From an uncultured Eubacterium sp. (GTDB lineage: Bacteria; Bacillota; Clostridia; Lachnospirales; Lachnospiraceae), in NCBI GenBank assembly GCA_947384955.1, contig CANDJC010000001.1:99623-163622 (forward strand): 64,000 bases of DNA, in the 5' to 3' direction. How positions within the stretch are numbered: the stretch's first letter is position 1; the number at the start of each line of letters is the position of its first letter. Below the pieces are notes generated by a model that saw nothing but the letters and a program-made list of their open reading frames with translations, searched no databases and was not told the origin of the DNA. Below are positions 1 through 8,802 of the stretch, in pieces. A program made the position numbers and the translations under genes.

Positions 1-2
1 AA

Positions 3-881
3 TATTTGCATGAAGTAATCCCGCTGCTGCAAAAGGAAGGTTTTTTGCATGTAATTCCTATGACGTTTGAAAGTGACCTGTGGAGTCAGCTTCGGGGCAA
101 TTATTTTCGGGAGCTGTGTTTAAAGCAGGGCAGACAGTATCTGACTTTGGAAGAAGAAATAGAAAAGGCAGTCTGTGATACGAATGAGGATTCTATTCAT
201 GATATTCACATGTATATGGTTCGCAGTCATGCTGACCGTCAGCTTCAGGCAGATCTGGATGCATATAATTGGGAAATTCCAATTCAGGCAGGAGCAGCAC
301 TGACTAGTCGGCAGATATTACAGGTTCGTGATAATCAGGGAGAACAGATATCTTATAAGAATCGGGAATACTGTGAACTTACAGCCTTGTACTGGATATG
401 GAAAAATGATGTTTCAAAATATGCAGGGCTGTGTCATTACCGGAGGCATTTTAATTTCGATAAGGGTTTATTGCAAAAACTTATAGTGTCAGATATTGAT
501 GCTGTACTGACGATACCGATTTTGAATTTTCCAGATGTACGTACTGTATACGCAAATGACCATATCGAACAAGACTGGGACATTATGCTGCAGGCATTAG
601 AAAAACTGCATCCGGATTACCGCAAGACAGCAGAGATTGTACAGCGGGGAGTTTTTTACTATGGTTACAATATGTTTCTTGCAAGGAAAGAAATTCTGGA
701 TGCGTATTGTGAATGGCTGTTTCCGATTCTGGAAGCCTGTGAGGAAAAGTGCGGAAAAAAAGAGAATGCATATCAGAACAGGTATGCTGGGTTCCTGGCT
801 GAAAGGCTGATGACTGTCTATTTCCTTCATAATAAGGAGCAGTATAAAATTGTACATGCCCAGAAGACTTTTTTGGAATAA
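3..881 (+). CDS. DUF4422 domain protein, 5'-truncated by window edge
   Basis: This is the C-terminal part of a DUF4422 protein, a family found in capsule and exopolysaccharide clusters and thought to act as glycosyltransferases. The frame is open to the first base. The TTG at 6 has no ribosome binding site, and the paralogue just downstream has about 115 extra N-terminal residues, so the true start lies outside the window. Visible family features are the ISYKNREYCELTALYWIWKN block and the AGLCHYRRHF block, both repeated almost word for word in the next gene. Membership of DUF4422 is clear; the sugar transferred cannot be read from sequence. Confidence 0.8.
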   Translation, partial: YLHEVIPLLQKEGFLHVIPMTFESDLWSQLRGNYFRELCLKQGRQYLTLEEEIEKAVCDTNEDSIHDIHMYMVRSHADRQLQADLDAYNWEIPIQAGAALTSRQILQVRDNQGEQISYKNREYCELTALYWIWKNDVSKYAGLCHYRRHFNFDKGLLQKLIVSDIDAVLTIPILNFPDVRTVYANDHIEQDWDIMLQALEKLHPDYRKTAEIVQRGVFYYGYNMFLARKEILDAYCEWLFPILEACEEKCGKKENAYQNRYAGFLAERLMTVYFLHNKEQYKIVHAQKTFLE

Positions 882-908
882 TGGTAAGTATGAGCGGAGG
901 TGGGCAGG

Positions 909-1979
909 ATGTCCAGGCTTATGATATATGGAGCAAAATCAATAGCACTTGGGGTATGCCTTGCAGTGCAGAAATTATATCCGGGATATACGGTAGCGGG
1001 ATTTGTTGTCAAATCCTTGCGGAATAATCCTGATACGCTGGGCGGACTGCCTGTATGGGAGTTACATACAGTAGAAGATAAAAGTGCATATATTTTAATA
1101 GGTACGCCGGAAGATACGCATTCAGAAATTATCCGGGATTTAGAAGATTGTGGCTTATACCATTATATATGTATTGATTCCAGAAAAGAAGCAAAACTAA
1201 TGGAAGCGTATTTTGGAGAAATAGGAAGGTTTCCGTCGATTCATAAATTAAAAAAAGGAACAAAAGCAGCTCGGATGTGTGTTTATATGGCCAGATATTA
1301 TAAGGACAGGATGCTGAAGAATACATATGCTCTCCCAGAATGGATTTGCCCGGTCAGCGCAGGCGCTGCGTTAGGCAGTGAAGACCAGATGACTGACCGG
1401 GATGACGATGGTGATAACATTTCAGTAAAAAATGGAAATTACTGTGAACTGACAGCCTTGTACTGGATGTGGAAAAACAGGCTTCAGGACAGTCATGAGT
1501 ATGCTAAGAAAGCAGAGTATTATGGTCTGTATCATTATCGGAGAATACTTGATATTTCACAAGAAGATGTTTTGCGTCTCCAGGAAAATAAAATTGATGC
1601 TGTGCTTCCGTTTCCAACGGTGCATGAACCGGATATTTTTGAACACCATACCAGATACTTGAAGGAAGCTGACTGGCAGGCAATGATGGAGGCTCTGGAG
1701 GAACTGCATCCAGAGTACGCGAAAGCTTATCCTGAAATATTGGCCCAGCCTTATTTTTACAATTATAATATATTAGCAGCAAAAAGTTCGGTATTGCAGG
1801 AATACTGTGCATGGCTGTTTCCGATACTTGAGCGGACGGAGCAGTTAAGCAGTCCAAAAGGCTGGGAACGGTCAGACCGTTATATCGGTTATCTGGGAGA
1901 GAACCTGCTTACATTATATTTTATGTATCATAACCAGGATTTAAATATAGCACATACAGGCCGATATATGTTAATATAG
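909..1979 (+). CDS. DUF4422 domain protein with N-terminal Rossmann-like domain
   Basis: This is a second DUF4422 protein, probably a glycosyltransferase of surface polysaccharide assembly. ATG 909 is chosen over the upstream in-frame GTG at 900 because GCGGAGG ends at 900 and gives normal spacing. Residues 1 to about 110 resemble a small nucleotide-binding fold (MIYGAKSIALGV start, then ILIGTPEDTHSEI), similar to sugar-modifying accessory domains. The DUF4422 part follows, with GDNISVKNGNYCELTALYW and YGLYHYRRIL. It lies 27 bp after its paralogue, which suggests tandem duplication and one transcript. Confidence 0.75.
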   Translation: MSRLMIYGAKSIALGVCLAVQKLYPGYTVAGFVVKSLRNNPDTLGGLPVWELHTVEDKSAYILIGTPEDTHSEIIRDLEDCGLYHYICIDSRKEAKLMEAYFGEIGRFPSIHKLKKGTKAARMCVYMARYYKDRMLKNTYALPEWICPVSAGAALGSEDQMTDRDDDGDNISVKNGNYCELTALYWMWKNRLQDSHEYAKKAEYYGLYHYRRILDISQEDVLRLQENKIDAVLPFPTVHEPDIFEHHTRYLKEADWQAMMEALEELHPEYAKAYPEILAQPYFYNYNILAAKSSVLQEYCAWLFPILERTEQLSSPKGWERSDRYIGYLGENLLTLYFMYHNQDLNIAHTGRYMLI

Positions 1980-2031
1980 ATACGGCGAAAACTGCATGGA
2001 CAGCAGCGGGAAAAATCACGGAGGATTAGTC

Positions 2032-2691
2032 ATGTATACACAATTATCGGCATCTATGATGTGTGCAAATTTTGCAAACTTGAAAAAGGAAATAGAGTCA
2101 TTAGAAGAGGGCGGGATCGATTCCTTCCATATTGATATTATGGATGGACAGTTCGTGCCTAATTTTTGTATGGGAATTCAGGACCTGAAGTGTATCCGCC
2201 GGCTGACGAAAAAGCCGGTAGAGGTTCATTTGATGATAAAAAGGCCTTTGAGCTATTTAAAAGTATTTATAGATGCAGGGGCAGATGTCATTTATGTGCA
2301 TCCGGAAGCAGATTATCATCCGGCGGCTACTCTGCATGCAATTATTAACGCAGGAATAACGCCAGGAATCGCGGTGAATCCAGGGACTTCATTTGAAACG
2401 GTGAATGAGCTGCTTTTTCTAGCGGAGAGAGTATTGGTTATGAGTGTGAATCCTGGAAACGCAGGCCAGGTTTTTTTACCATATATTGGGCAGAAGCTGA
2501 ATAAGTTCTTAGAAGTAAGAAGAGAGAGAAATATTGAAGTTTACTGGGACGGGGCATGCTCAGAGGACAAAATTCGCACCTATGCACCGAAAGGAGTAAA
2601 AGGCTTTGTGCTGGGCACTACCGTATTGTTTGGCAAGAAAAGACCATACGGAGAAATTTTGCAGGATGTCAGAGAATACTGTATTGAATAA
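2032..2691 (+). CDS. ribulose-phosphate 3-epimerase family protein
   Basis: This 219-aa TIM-barrel protein belongs to the ribulose-phosphate 3-epimerase family, which interconverts ribulose-5-P and xylulose-5-P or related ketose phosphates. Family motifs are HIDIMDGQFVPN near residue 36 and MSVNPGNAGQ in the second half. The start is ATG 2032 after GGAGG; an in-frame ATG at 1996 lacks a site. The usual late Asp-Gly-Gly signature reads WDGACS, so substrate preference may differ from housekeeping Rpe. It sits before a cytidylyltransferase and a polyol-phosphate dehydrogenase, which suggests a dedicated supply of a sugar phosphate for a CDP-alditol rather than pentose-phosphate metabolism. Confidence 0.75.
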   Translation: MYTQLSASMMCANFANLKKEIESLEEGGIDSFHIDIMDGQFVPNFCMGIQDLKCIRRLTKKPVEVHLMIKRPLSYLKVFIDAGADVIYVHPEADYHPAATLHAIINAGITPGIAVNPGTSFETVNELLFLAERVLVMSVNPGNAGQVFLPYIGQKLNKFLEVRRERNIEVYWDGACSEDKIRTYAPKGVKGFVLGTTVLFGKKRPYGEILQDVREYCIE

Positions 2692-2717
2692 GCAGTTTAA
2701 AGGCGGGAGGTTATGGT

Positions 2718-3437
2718 GTGAATTATGCAGTGATTCTATCTGGAGGTGTCGGAAACAGGCTGAAAGGGATTGATGTGCCAAAACAGTATTTTAAGGTAAA
2801 GGGCAGGACAATATTAAGCTATAGTGTAGAAGTAATTGAAAAATCGGCTTGTGTAGATGCTTATGTAATTGCGGCAGCAAAAGAATGGCAGGAAGAAATT
2901 ATAAATGAAATGTACCGGAAAGTGAAGAAGGGAGAGACAGAGAGAAAGAAATTCCTGGGTTTTGCTCTTCCGGGAGAAAACAGACAGCTGTCTGTTTTGA
3001 ACGGGCTTAGAGTGTTAAAGGATTGTGCGAAAGAAAATGATATTATTCTGATACAGGATGCAGTGAGGCCGCTTACATCTGATAACCTGATTTGTGCGTG
3101 TATAAAAGCAGCTGAAAAGGCAGAAGGTGCTATGCCTGTATTAAAGATGGCAGATACCGTATACTATAGTGCAGACGGCTGCAAAATTGATTCTCTGCTT
3201 GAGAGGGATAAAATTCTGGCGGGGCAGGCTCCGGAAGCATTTCGTTATGGAGTATATCTTCGTGCAAATGAAATACTGACAAAAGAAGAACTGCTTCAAA
3301 TCAAAGGCAGCAGTGAGCCGGCAGTGAAAGCGGGAATGCATATGGCTCTGGTAGATGGGGAGGAAGGGAATTTCAAAATTACGACTGCTGCAGATTTGAG
3401 GCGTTTTGAACAGCTGGCGGGAGCACGGGAAATATGA
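2718..3437 (+). CDS. IspD/TarI-family cytidylyltransferase
   Basis: This 239-aa nucleotidyltransferase joins CTP to a polyol phosphate. The N-terminal nucleotide loop reads LSGGVGNRLKGIDVPKQYF, and ILIQDAVRPL follows near residue 115; both are typical of IspD and of TarI (ribitol-5-phosphate cytidylyltransferase). The start is GTG 2718 after GGGAGG; the ATG at 2713 is out of frame. The gene overlaps the next dehydrogenase by 4 bp. A TarI-like role in making a CDP-alditol for surface polymer is more likely than the isoprenoid IspD role because every neighbour is a polysaccharide gene. Substrate is inferred only. Confidence 0.75.
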   Translation: MNYAVILSGGVGNRLKGIDVPKQYFKVKGRTILSYSVEVIEKSACVDAYVIAAAKEWQEEIINEMYRKVKKGETERKKFLGFALPGENRQLSVLNGLRVLKDCAKENDIILIQDAVRPLTSDNLICACIKAAEKAEGAMPVLKMADTVYYSADGCKIDSLLERDKILAGQAPEAFRYGVYLRANEILTKEELLQIKGSSEPAVKAGMHMALVDGEEGNFKITTAADLRRFEQLAGAREI

Positions 3438-4507
3438 AGGCGTATGTGTTAAAAGGAATTGGGCAGTTAGAGTATGAAGATGTGCCAATGCCGCAGTTAC
3501 AAAGCGGCTGGGCAATTGTTCAGACTGGAGCAGCCGGTATTTGCGGCTCGGATATACCGAGGATTTTCAAAACAGGTACATATCATTTTCCGATGATACC
3601 AGGGCATGAATTTTCTGGAAAAGTAGTTAAAATATCGGATGAAAAGCATAAGGGGTGGCTGGGAAAAAGAGCAGGAATTTTCCCGCTGATTCCATGTATG
3701 AAATGTGCAGTCTGTAGGACGAAACAGTATGAAATGTGCGGGAATTATGATTATCTGGGCTCTCGGTGCAATGGAGGCTTTGCGGAATTTTCAGCTGTTC
3801 CGGTTTGGAATCTGATTGAACTGCCGAAGAATATGGGCATGAAAGAGGCTGCGCTGCTGGAGCCGGCATCTGTTGCATTGCATGCTGTAAGGCGGCTGAA
3901 ATTACAAAAAGAGGATTTTGTTGTATTGCTTGGACTCGGAACGATCGGTCTGCTTATTGTGCAGTGGCTGCGAATCATGGGTATACGTAAAGTATTAGCA
4001 TCTGGCCATAATCAGGGTCATGGTCAGATGATGATGAAAGTGGCATCAGAAGACTATCAGTATCTGAATCTTGATAGGAATCCTGATAAAAAGTTTGATA
4101 TGTTTTCGTGGGTTATGCAGTATACAAATGGCGAAGGTGCAGCAGCAGTTATCGACTGTATTGGAGATTCAGAATCCATGAAGGACTGTCTGGACTGTGT
4201 AAAGCCGGGAGGACAGGTTTTATCTGTTGGAAATCCAAAAGGAGATATCTGTCTGGAAAAAGACACGTATTGGAAAATACTGCGTAAGCAGATTCGGCTG
4301 ACAGGAACATGGAATTCTTCTTTTTATCATAGAGAAGAGGATGACTGGCATTCAGTGATAAAAGCATACTGCAAAGGAGCACTCAGGCTGTCTGAATTAA
4401 TTACGCATGAACTCGCATTTGAACAATTGCATACAGGGCTTGATATTATAAGAAACCATGAAGAATATCATAATAAGATTGTTATTTCGAATCGGTCTGT
4501 GATTTAA
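3434..4507 (+). CDS. zinc-dependent polyol-phosphate dehydrogenase (GatD/TarJ-like)
   Basis: This 357-aa medium-chain alcohol dehydrogenase would interconvert a ketose phosphate and a polyol phosphate using NAD(P). It shows the catalytic zinc ligands in GICGSDIPRIF and the GHEFSG block, four structural-zinc cysteines in CMKCAVCRTKQYEMC, and a Rossmann glycine stretch (LLGLGTIGLL). The CGSDIPRIF-GHEFSG pattern is closest, from memory, to galactitol-1-phosphate 5-dehydrogenase. Its ATG overlaps the stop of the cytidylyltransferase, implying translational coupling, as with TarI and TarJ in teichoic acid synthesis. Likely product: ribitol-5-P or a related alditol phosphate that the upstream enzyme activates. 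Confidence 0.75.
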   Translation: MKAYVLKGIGQLEYEDVPMPQLQSGWAIVQTGAAGICGSDIPRIFKTGTYHFPMIPGHEFSGKVVKISDEKHKGWLGKRAGIFPLIPCMKCAVCRTKQYEMCGNYDYLGSRCNGGFAEFSAVPVWNLIELPKNMGMKEAALLEPASVALHAVRRLKLQKEDFVVLLGLGTIGLLIVQWLRIMGIRKVLASGHNQGHGQMMMKVASEDYQYLNLDRNPDKKFDMFSWVMQYTNGEGAAAVIDCIGDSESMKDCLDCVKPGGQVLSVGNPKGDICLEKDTYWKILRKQIRLTGTWNSSFYHREEDDWHSVIKAYCKGALRLSELITHELAFEQLHTGLDIIRNHEEYHNKIVISNRSVI

Positions 4508-4559
4508 ATTCATATATTCAGATATGTTATAAAATTGTTGAGCATGGAGGCTGTGCAGA

Positions 4560-5648
4560 ATGAAAAAAGCATTAATTACAGGGATAACCGGACAGGACGG
4601 TTCCTATCTGGCGGAATTTCTGATGGAAAAAGGATATGATGTCCATGGCTTAATCAGGCGTTCTTCGGTAGATTACAGAGAGAGGATTGCTCATATGGAA
4701 GGAAGTCCTCATTTTCACCTGCATTATGGTGATTTAGCCGATTCTATGAGCCTGACAAATGTGATTGAAAAAGTACGGCCGGATGAAATATATAATCTTG
4801 CAGCGCAGTCTCATGTCCAGGTCAGTTTTGACGTTCCCGAATTTACAGCAGATGTAGATGCAGTAGGCGTTCTCAGAATACTGGAAGCTGTGAGACTCAC
4901 GGGGCAGACGAAGACCTGCCGTATTTATCAGGCATCTACTTCAGAATTGTATGGTAAAGTAGAGGAAATTCCGCAGAGCGAGGCAACACCGTTTCATCCT
5001 TACAGCCCTTACGCAGTTGCAAAACAGTATGGATTTTGGATTGTCAAAGAATACAGGGAAGCTTATGGGATGTTCTGCTGTTCTGGAATTCTTTTTAACC
5101 ATGAATCGGAGAGACGGGGAGAAACATTTGTTACGAGGAAAATTACACTGGCGGCTGCAAGAATTGCACAGGGAAAACAGGACAGGCTGTATCTTGGAAA
5201 CCTTTCAGCTCTGAGAGACTGGGGATACGCAAAGGATTATGTGGAATGTATGTGGATGATGCTTCAGAATGATGATCCGGAAGATTTTGTCATAGCTACA
5301 GGCAGGCAGCATTCTGTCCGTGAATTCTGCCAGCTGGCTTTCCATTATGCAGGAATTGAGCTGGAATTTCAGGGGACAGGGATTGATGAAAAAGGCATGG
5401 ATAAGAGTTCAGGCAGAGTTCTTGTTGAGGTTTCAGAAGATTTTTACCGGCCGACAGATGTGGTCAATCTCTGTGGCAATCCAGCCCGGGCAATGAAAAA
5501 GCTTGGATGGAATCCGGCCAGAACGAGTTTTGAGGAACTTGTTAAAATTATGGTGGAGCATGACATGAAAAAAGCAGCAATGGAGCGTGCAGAGGAGCAT
5601 ATCAGAGTAAATCTGGAAGAGTATTTGGAAAAAGGTGTTGTAAAATAA
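4560..5648 (+). CDS. gmd: GDP-mannose 4,6-dehydratase
   Basis: Converts GDP-D-mannose to GDP-4-keto-6-deoxymannose in the cytoplasm, the first step to GDP-L-fucose and other 6-deoxyhexoses. The 362-aa length is normal for Gmd. The NAD(P) loop is [14 protein letters not shown] at residues 8-21, the short-chain dehydrogenase serine/threonine block is STSELYGK, and the catalytic tyrosine-lysine pair lies in [31 protein letters not shown] is strongly diagnostic of Gmd. The gene is followed after 48 bp by the epimerase-reductase that completes GDP-L-fucose synthesis. Confidence 0.93.
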   Translation: MKKALITGITGQDGSYLAEFLMEKGYDVHGLIRRSSVDYRERIAHMEGSPHFHLHYGDLADSMSLTNVIEKVRPDEIYNLAAQSHVQVSFDVPEFTADVDAVGVLRILEAVRLTGQTKTCRIYQASTSELYGKVEEIPQSEATPFHPYSPYAVAKQYGFWIVKEYREAYGMFCCSGILFNHESERRGETFVTRKITLAAARIAQGKQDRLYLGNLSALRDWGYAKDYVECMWMMLQNDDPEDFVIATGRQHSVREFCQLAFHYAGIELEFQGTGIDEKGMDKSSGRVLVEVSEDFYRPTDVVNLCGNPARAMKKLGWNPARTSFEELVKIMVEHDMKKAAMERAEEHIRVNLEEYLEKGVVK

Positions 5649-5696
5649 AAAACGGTGCAGGAATGCAAAGCTTGTAAACTGAGGAGAGAGCGGGAA

Positions 5697-6638
5697 ATGA
5701 ATAAAAATGACAGGATATTTGTTGCAGGGCATAAGGGCATGGTCGGCTCAGCGATTATCAGAGAATTGGAAAAACAGGGTTATGCAAATATTTTGACGCT
5801 TCCGCATTGCAGGCTGGATTTGACCAGCCAGAAAGATGTAGAAGCATTTTTCCAGTCTGAAAAGCCGGAATATGTATTTCTTGCTGCAGCGAAGGTGGGA
5901 GGCATTGAAGCAAATGCAAATGCACCGGCGGATTTCATGTATGAAAATATCATGCTTGAAATGAATGTGATTCATGCTGCATGGCAGAATGGATGCAGGA
6001 AACTGGAATTTTTAGGATCATCCTGTATTTATCCCAGGCTTGCACCGCAGCCAATGACCGAAAGCTGTCTTTTGACAGGAGAGCTGGAGAAAACAAATGA
6101 AGCTTATGCATTGGCAAAAATCAGCGGGTTAAAATATTGCGAATTTCTAAACAGACAGTATGGAACGGATTTTATTTCGGTAATGCCAACAAATCTTTAT
6201 GGACCGAATGATAACTACCATCCGATTCATAGTCATGTGCTTCCGGCTATGATTCTAAAGTTCCATGAAGCAAAAGTGACAGATGCATCTTCGGTTATAT
6301 GCTGGGGTGACGGAAGTGCGATGAGAGAATTCCTGTATGTAGATGATTTGGCGGAGCTTTGTGTGTTTTTAATGAACCATTATAGCGGGGATGAGACGGT
6401 GAATGCCGGTACGGGGAAGGAATTGTCTATAAAAGAACTGGCCGAAATGACCGCGCAGATTGTCGGCTATAATGGAGAGATTTTATGGGATACAGAGAAA
6501 CCAAATGGTACGCCGCGTAAGCTGCTGGATGTGAGCAAGGCAGAAAAGCTGGGGTGGAAATATAAGACGGAACTGAAAGATGGAATCAGAATGGCGTATG
6601 AGGATTTTCTTAGGAACCCAGAAATAAGAAAACGATGA
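5697..6638 (+). CDS. fcl: GDP-L-fucose synthase
   Basis: A bifunctional 3,5-epimerase/4-reductase that turns GDP-4-keto-6-deoxymannose into GDP-L-fucose. The 313-aa protein begins with the NADPH loop VAGHKGMVGSAI, carries the GSSCIYP serine block and the catalytic NEAYALAKISG tyrosine-lysine pair, and has the MPTNLYGPNDNYHP stretch typical of WcaG/Fcl. ATG 5697 is chosen because GAGGAG lies about 10 bp upstream; an in-frame ATG at 5664 has no site and would add residues foreign to the family. It forms a pair with gmd and ends the first polysaccharide block. Confidence 0.92.
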   Translation: MNKNDRIFVAGHKGMVGSAIIRELEKQGYANILTLPHCRLDLTSQKDVEAFFQSEKPEYVFLAAAKVGGIEANANAPADFMYENIMLEMNVIHAAWQNGCRKLEFLGSSCIYPRLAPQPMTESCLLTGELEKTNEAYALAKISGLKYCEFLNRQYGTDFISVMPTNLYGPNDNYHPIHSHVLPAMILKFHEAKVTDASSVICWGDGSAMREFLYVDDLAELCVFLMNHYSGDETVNAGTGKELSIKELAEMTAQIVGYNGEILWDTEKPNGTPRKLLDVSKAEKLGWKYKTELKDGIRMAYEDFLRNPEIRKR

Positions 6639-6716
6639 CAGGATTTATGTGATTTGACACAAAGAAATCTGCAGAGGTAAAGGATACTTTTAGGTTTAAA
6701 AACTGCTTGACTATAC

Positions 6717-6746
6717 ATAACGACAGCTTATATAATTAAAAATATA
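6717..6746 (+). promoter_or_regulatory. sigma-A type promoter before the 43-aa ORF
   Basis: TTGACT and TATAAT are separated by 18 bp in the otherwise AT-rich gap after the fucose synthase gene. The promoter would drive the small ORF at 6828 and perhaps the following AAA ATPase. The rest of the 6639-6827 gap shows no other feature. Confidence 0.55.
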
Positions 6747-6827
6747 AGAAAATTCAAGGAATGGCAGCCATAGTATTATATTTTGCAGCAGAATTTTTAA
6801 AATAATACGAAAAGAGGAAAGTGTCAA

Positions 6828-6959
6828 ATGTCAAAATTTATTTCACCGGTTCTATCATTTTTTGCAGACATTGCAAAACTCGGAGTTGTTGTAGCAATAC
6901 TTTATGCCATATATTTATTATACGGCTTGAAAAAAGGCTTTATTATGATTTCAGCGTAA
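6828..6959 (+). CDS. small single-span membrane protein, 43 aa
   Basis: An ATG with AAGAGGAAA about 8 bp upstream opens a 43-codon frame. The product has a hydrophobic stretch over roughly residues 17-35 (GVVVAILYAIYLLYG) followed by two lysines, consistent with one transmembrane helix. A promoter lies about 80 bp upstream. I do not recognise the family. Hydrophobic character, start context and promoter support a real gene. A toxin-like or regulatory membrane peptide is possible but not shown. Confidence 0.5.
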   Translation: MSKFISPVLSFFADIAKLGVVVAILYAIYLLYGLKKGFIMISA

Positions 6960-7088
6960 TAAAATAATCAGCTTACTTTACTAACAGATATGAATGCTCA
7001 CGAGATATAATTTCAGAATAAGATATTAACACATTGGAAAATAAAGTGTGGAAAAAAGGTATCTGTCAATTGAGGGGAGGACAGCTGA

Positions 7089-8777
7089 ATGGCAAATAAA
7101 CCGCTGCCAGTCGGAGTAGACAATTTCGAAAAACTGATTACAGAAGGCTATTATTTCATCGATAAAACGCTGCTCATTCAGGAACTTTTAAGCATAAAAG
7201 GCGATGTAAACCTATTCACCCGTCCCCGCAGATTCGGCAAAACGCTCAACATCAGCATGCTCCAGTATTTTTTCGAAGATGCCAGAGGGGCTGACGGAAA
7301 AAAAACAGATAACAGCCATCTGTTTCAAGGCACAAAAATCATGCAGGCAGGAGAAGAATATCTGTCTTACATGGGACAGTATCCGGTTATCAGCCTTTCT
7401 TTAAAATCCACAAAACAGCCGGACTTTCACCTGGCATACCAGCTGCTGGTAAGACAGATTGCAGACGAGTTCAGAAGACATCGCTTTGTAATGGAAAATC
7501 TGCCGGAAGAGCAGAAGAAAAGATATGAAGACATTATATGGGAAAAAGCTGATACCGGCAGCGTTAGTGATTCTATCAAATTCTTATCCGAATGTTTAGA
7601 AAATTATTATGGACAGAAAGCAATTATCCTGATTGACGAATACGATGTACCGCTGGAAAATGCTTTTTTTGAAGGTTTTTATAAAGAAATGGCCAGCTTG
7701 CTCCGTTCGCTGTTTGAGTCAGCCTTTAAGACAAACAGCAGCCTGAAATTTGCTGTAATCACAGGCTGTCTTCGGGTTTCTAAAGAGAGCATTTTTACCG
7801 GAATGAATAATTTGAAGATTTTTTCCATTCTGAGTAAGAATTATTGTGAGTATTTTGGTTTTACAGAAGAAGAAGTGAAAAAAATCTGCAGAGATTACGG
7901 TCTGGAACATAAGTATACAGAGGCAAAAGAATGGTATGACGGTTATATATTCGGAAATGCACATGTATATAATCCCTGGAGTATCATCCGTTATATTGAA
8001 GATATGATGGCAGACAATACAGCATTTCCGTCTGCTTACTGGGCAAATACAAGCTCGAACAGCATTGTACGGACACTGATTGAACAGGCAGATGATGATA
8101 CAAAAGAAGAAATAGAAGAACTGATTGAGGGAAAAATGGTAGAAAAGCGGATTCATGAAGACATTACATATGATGAAGTTTACAATTCCATGGAAAATTT
8201 GTGGAATTTTATGTTTTTTACCGGATATTTTCGCAAGGTATCAGAGAATATGGACAGTCAGGGGGATCTAAATGCAGTATTTGCTTTGCCGAATAAAGAA
8301 GTAAAATACATTTTCCGCACAAAAATACTTGCATGGTTCGATGAAAAAATAAAGGCGAAGGACCGCACCAGGCTGTTTCAGGCATTTTTAGACCATGATG
8401 CGGCAATACTGGAAGAAGAGATTTCAGAGCTTTTGCTGGAAACAATCAGCTTTTATGATGCATATGAAAGTTTTTATCATGGATTTCTGTCAGGAATTTT
8501 GGCAGGCATGAAAGGCTATGTTGTAAAATCAAACCGCGAAGGCGGTTCCGGGCGCAGTGATTTGTTTGTCAGGCCGGTGACGAGGCGGAAAGAAGCGTTT
8601 GTTGTAGAATTTAAAACAGCGAAGAAGTTTCAGGAAATGGAGGCGAAGGCGGAAGAAGCCCTTTGTCAGATAGAGGACAGACAGTATGTACGGGAATTAA
8701 ATGAAGACGGCTATGAGAAAACGGGAAAATATGGAATCGCTTTTTTTGGAAAAGACTGTCTGGTAAAAGTGAGATAA
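7089..8777 (+). CDS. AAA-ATPase-like protein with C-terminal PD-(D/E)XK nuclease-like domain (DUF1703 type)
   Basis: This 562-aa protein belongs to a widespread family of Clostridia and Bacteroidetes whose role is unknown. The N-terminus has the signature PVGVDNFEKLITEGYYFIDK and a Walker A-like RPRRFGKTLNISML near residue 45. IILIDEYDVPLENA near residue 180 is the Walker B/DEYD block. The C-terminal part has SDLFVRP followed by FVVEFKTAKK, the D-(E)xK pattern of the PDDEXK_9 domain. These genes often occur in many near-identical copies per genome and behave like scattered cargo. It lies 25 bp before the glutamine kinase gene, probably by insertion rather than shared function. Confidence 0.85.
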   Translation: MANKPLPVGVDNFEKLITEGYYFIDKTLLIQELLSIKGDVNLFTRPRRFGKTLNISMLQYFFEDARGADGKKTDNSHLFQGTKIMQAGEEYLSYMGQYPVISLSLKSTKQPDFHLAYQLLVRQIADEFRRHRFVMENLPEEQKKRYEDIIWEKADTGSVSDSIKFLSECLENYYGQKAIILIDEYDVPLENAFFEGFYKEMASLLRSLFESAFKTNSSLKFAVITGCLRVSKESIFTGMNNLKIFSILSKNYCEYFGFTEEEVKKICRDYGLEHKYTEAKEWYDGYIFGNAHVYNPWSIIRYIEDMMADNTAFPSAYWANTSSNSIVRTLIEQADDDTKEEIEELIEGKMVEKRIHEDITYDEVYNSMENLWNFMFFTGYFRKVSENMDSQGDLNAVFALPNKEVKYIFRTKILAWFDEKIKAKDRTRLFQAFLDHDAAILEEEISELLLETISFYDAYESFYHGFLSGILAGMKGYVVKSNREGGSGRSDLFVRPVTRRKEAFVVEFKTAKKFQEMEAKAEEALCQIEDRQYVRELNEDGYEKTGKYGIAFFGKDCLVKVR

Positions 8778-8802
8778 TTTAGAAAGGCATTCAGTTAATT
8801 TT

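Noticed and set aside
2718-3437. Housekeeping IspD of the isoprenoid pathway
   Set aside because: The fold is shared, but the polysaccharide context and 4-bp overlap with a polyol-phosphate dehydrogenase favour a TarI-like role; not fully excluded.
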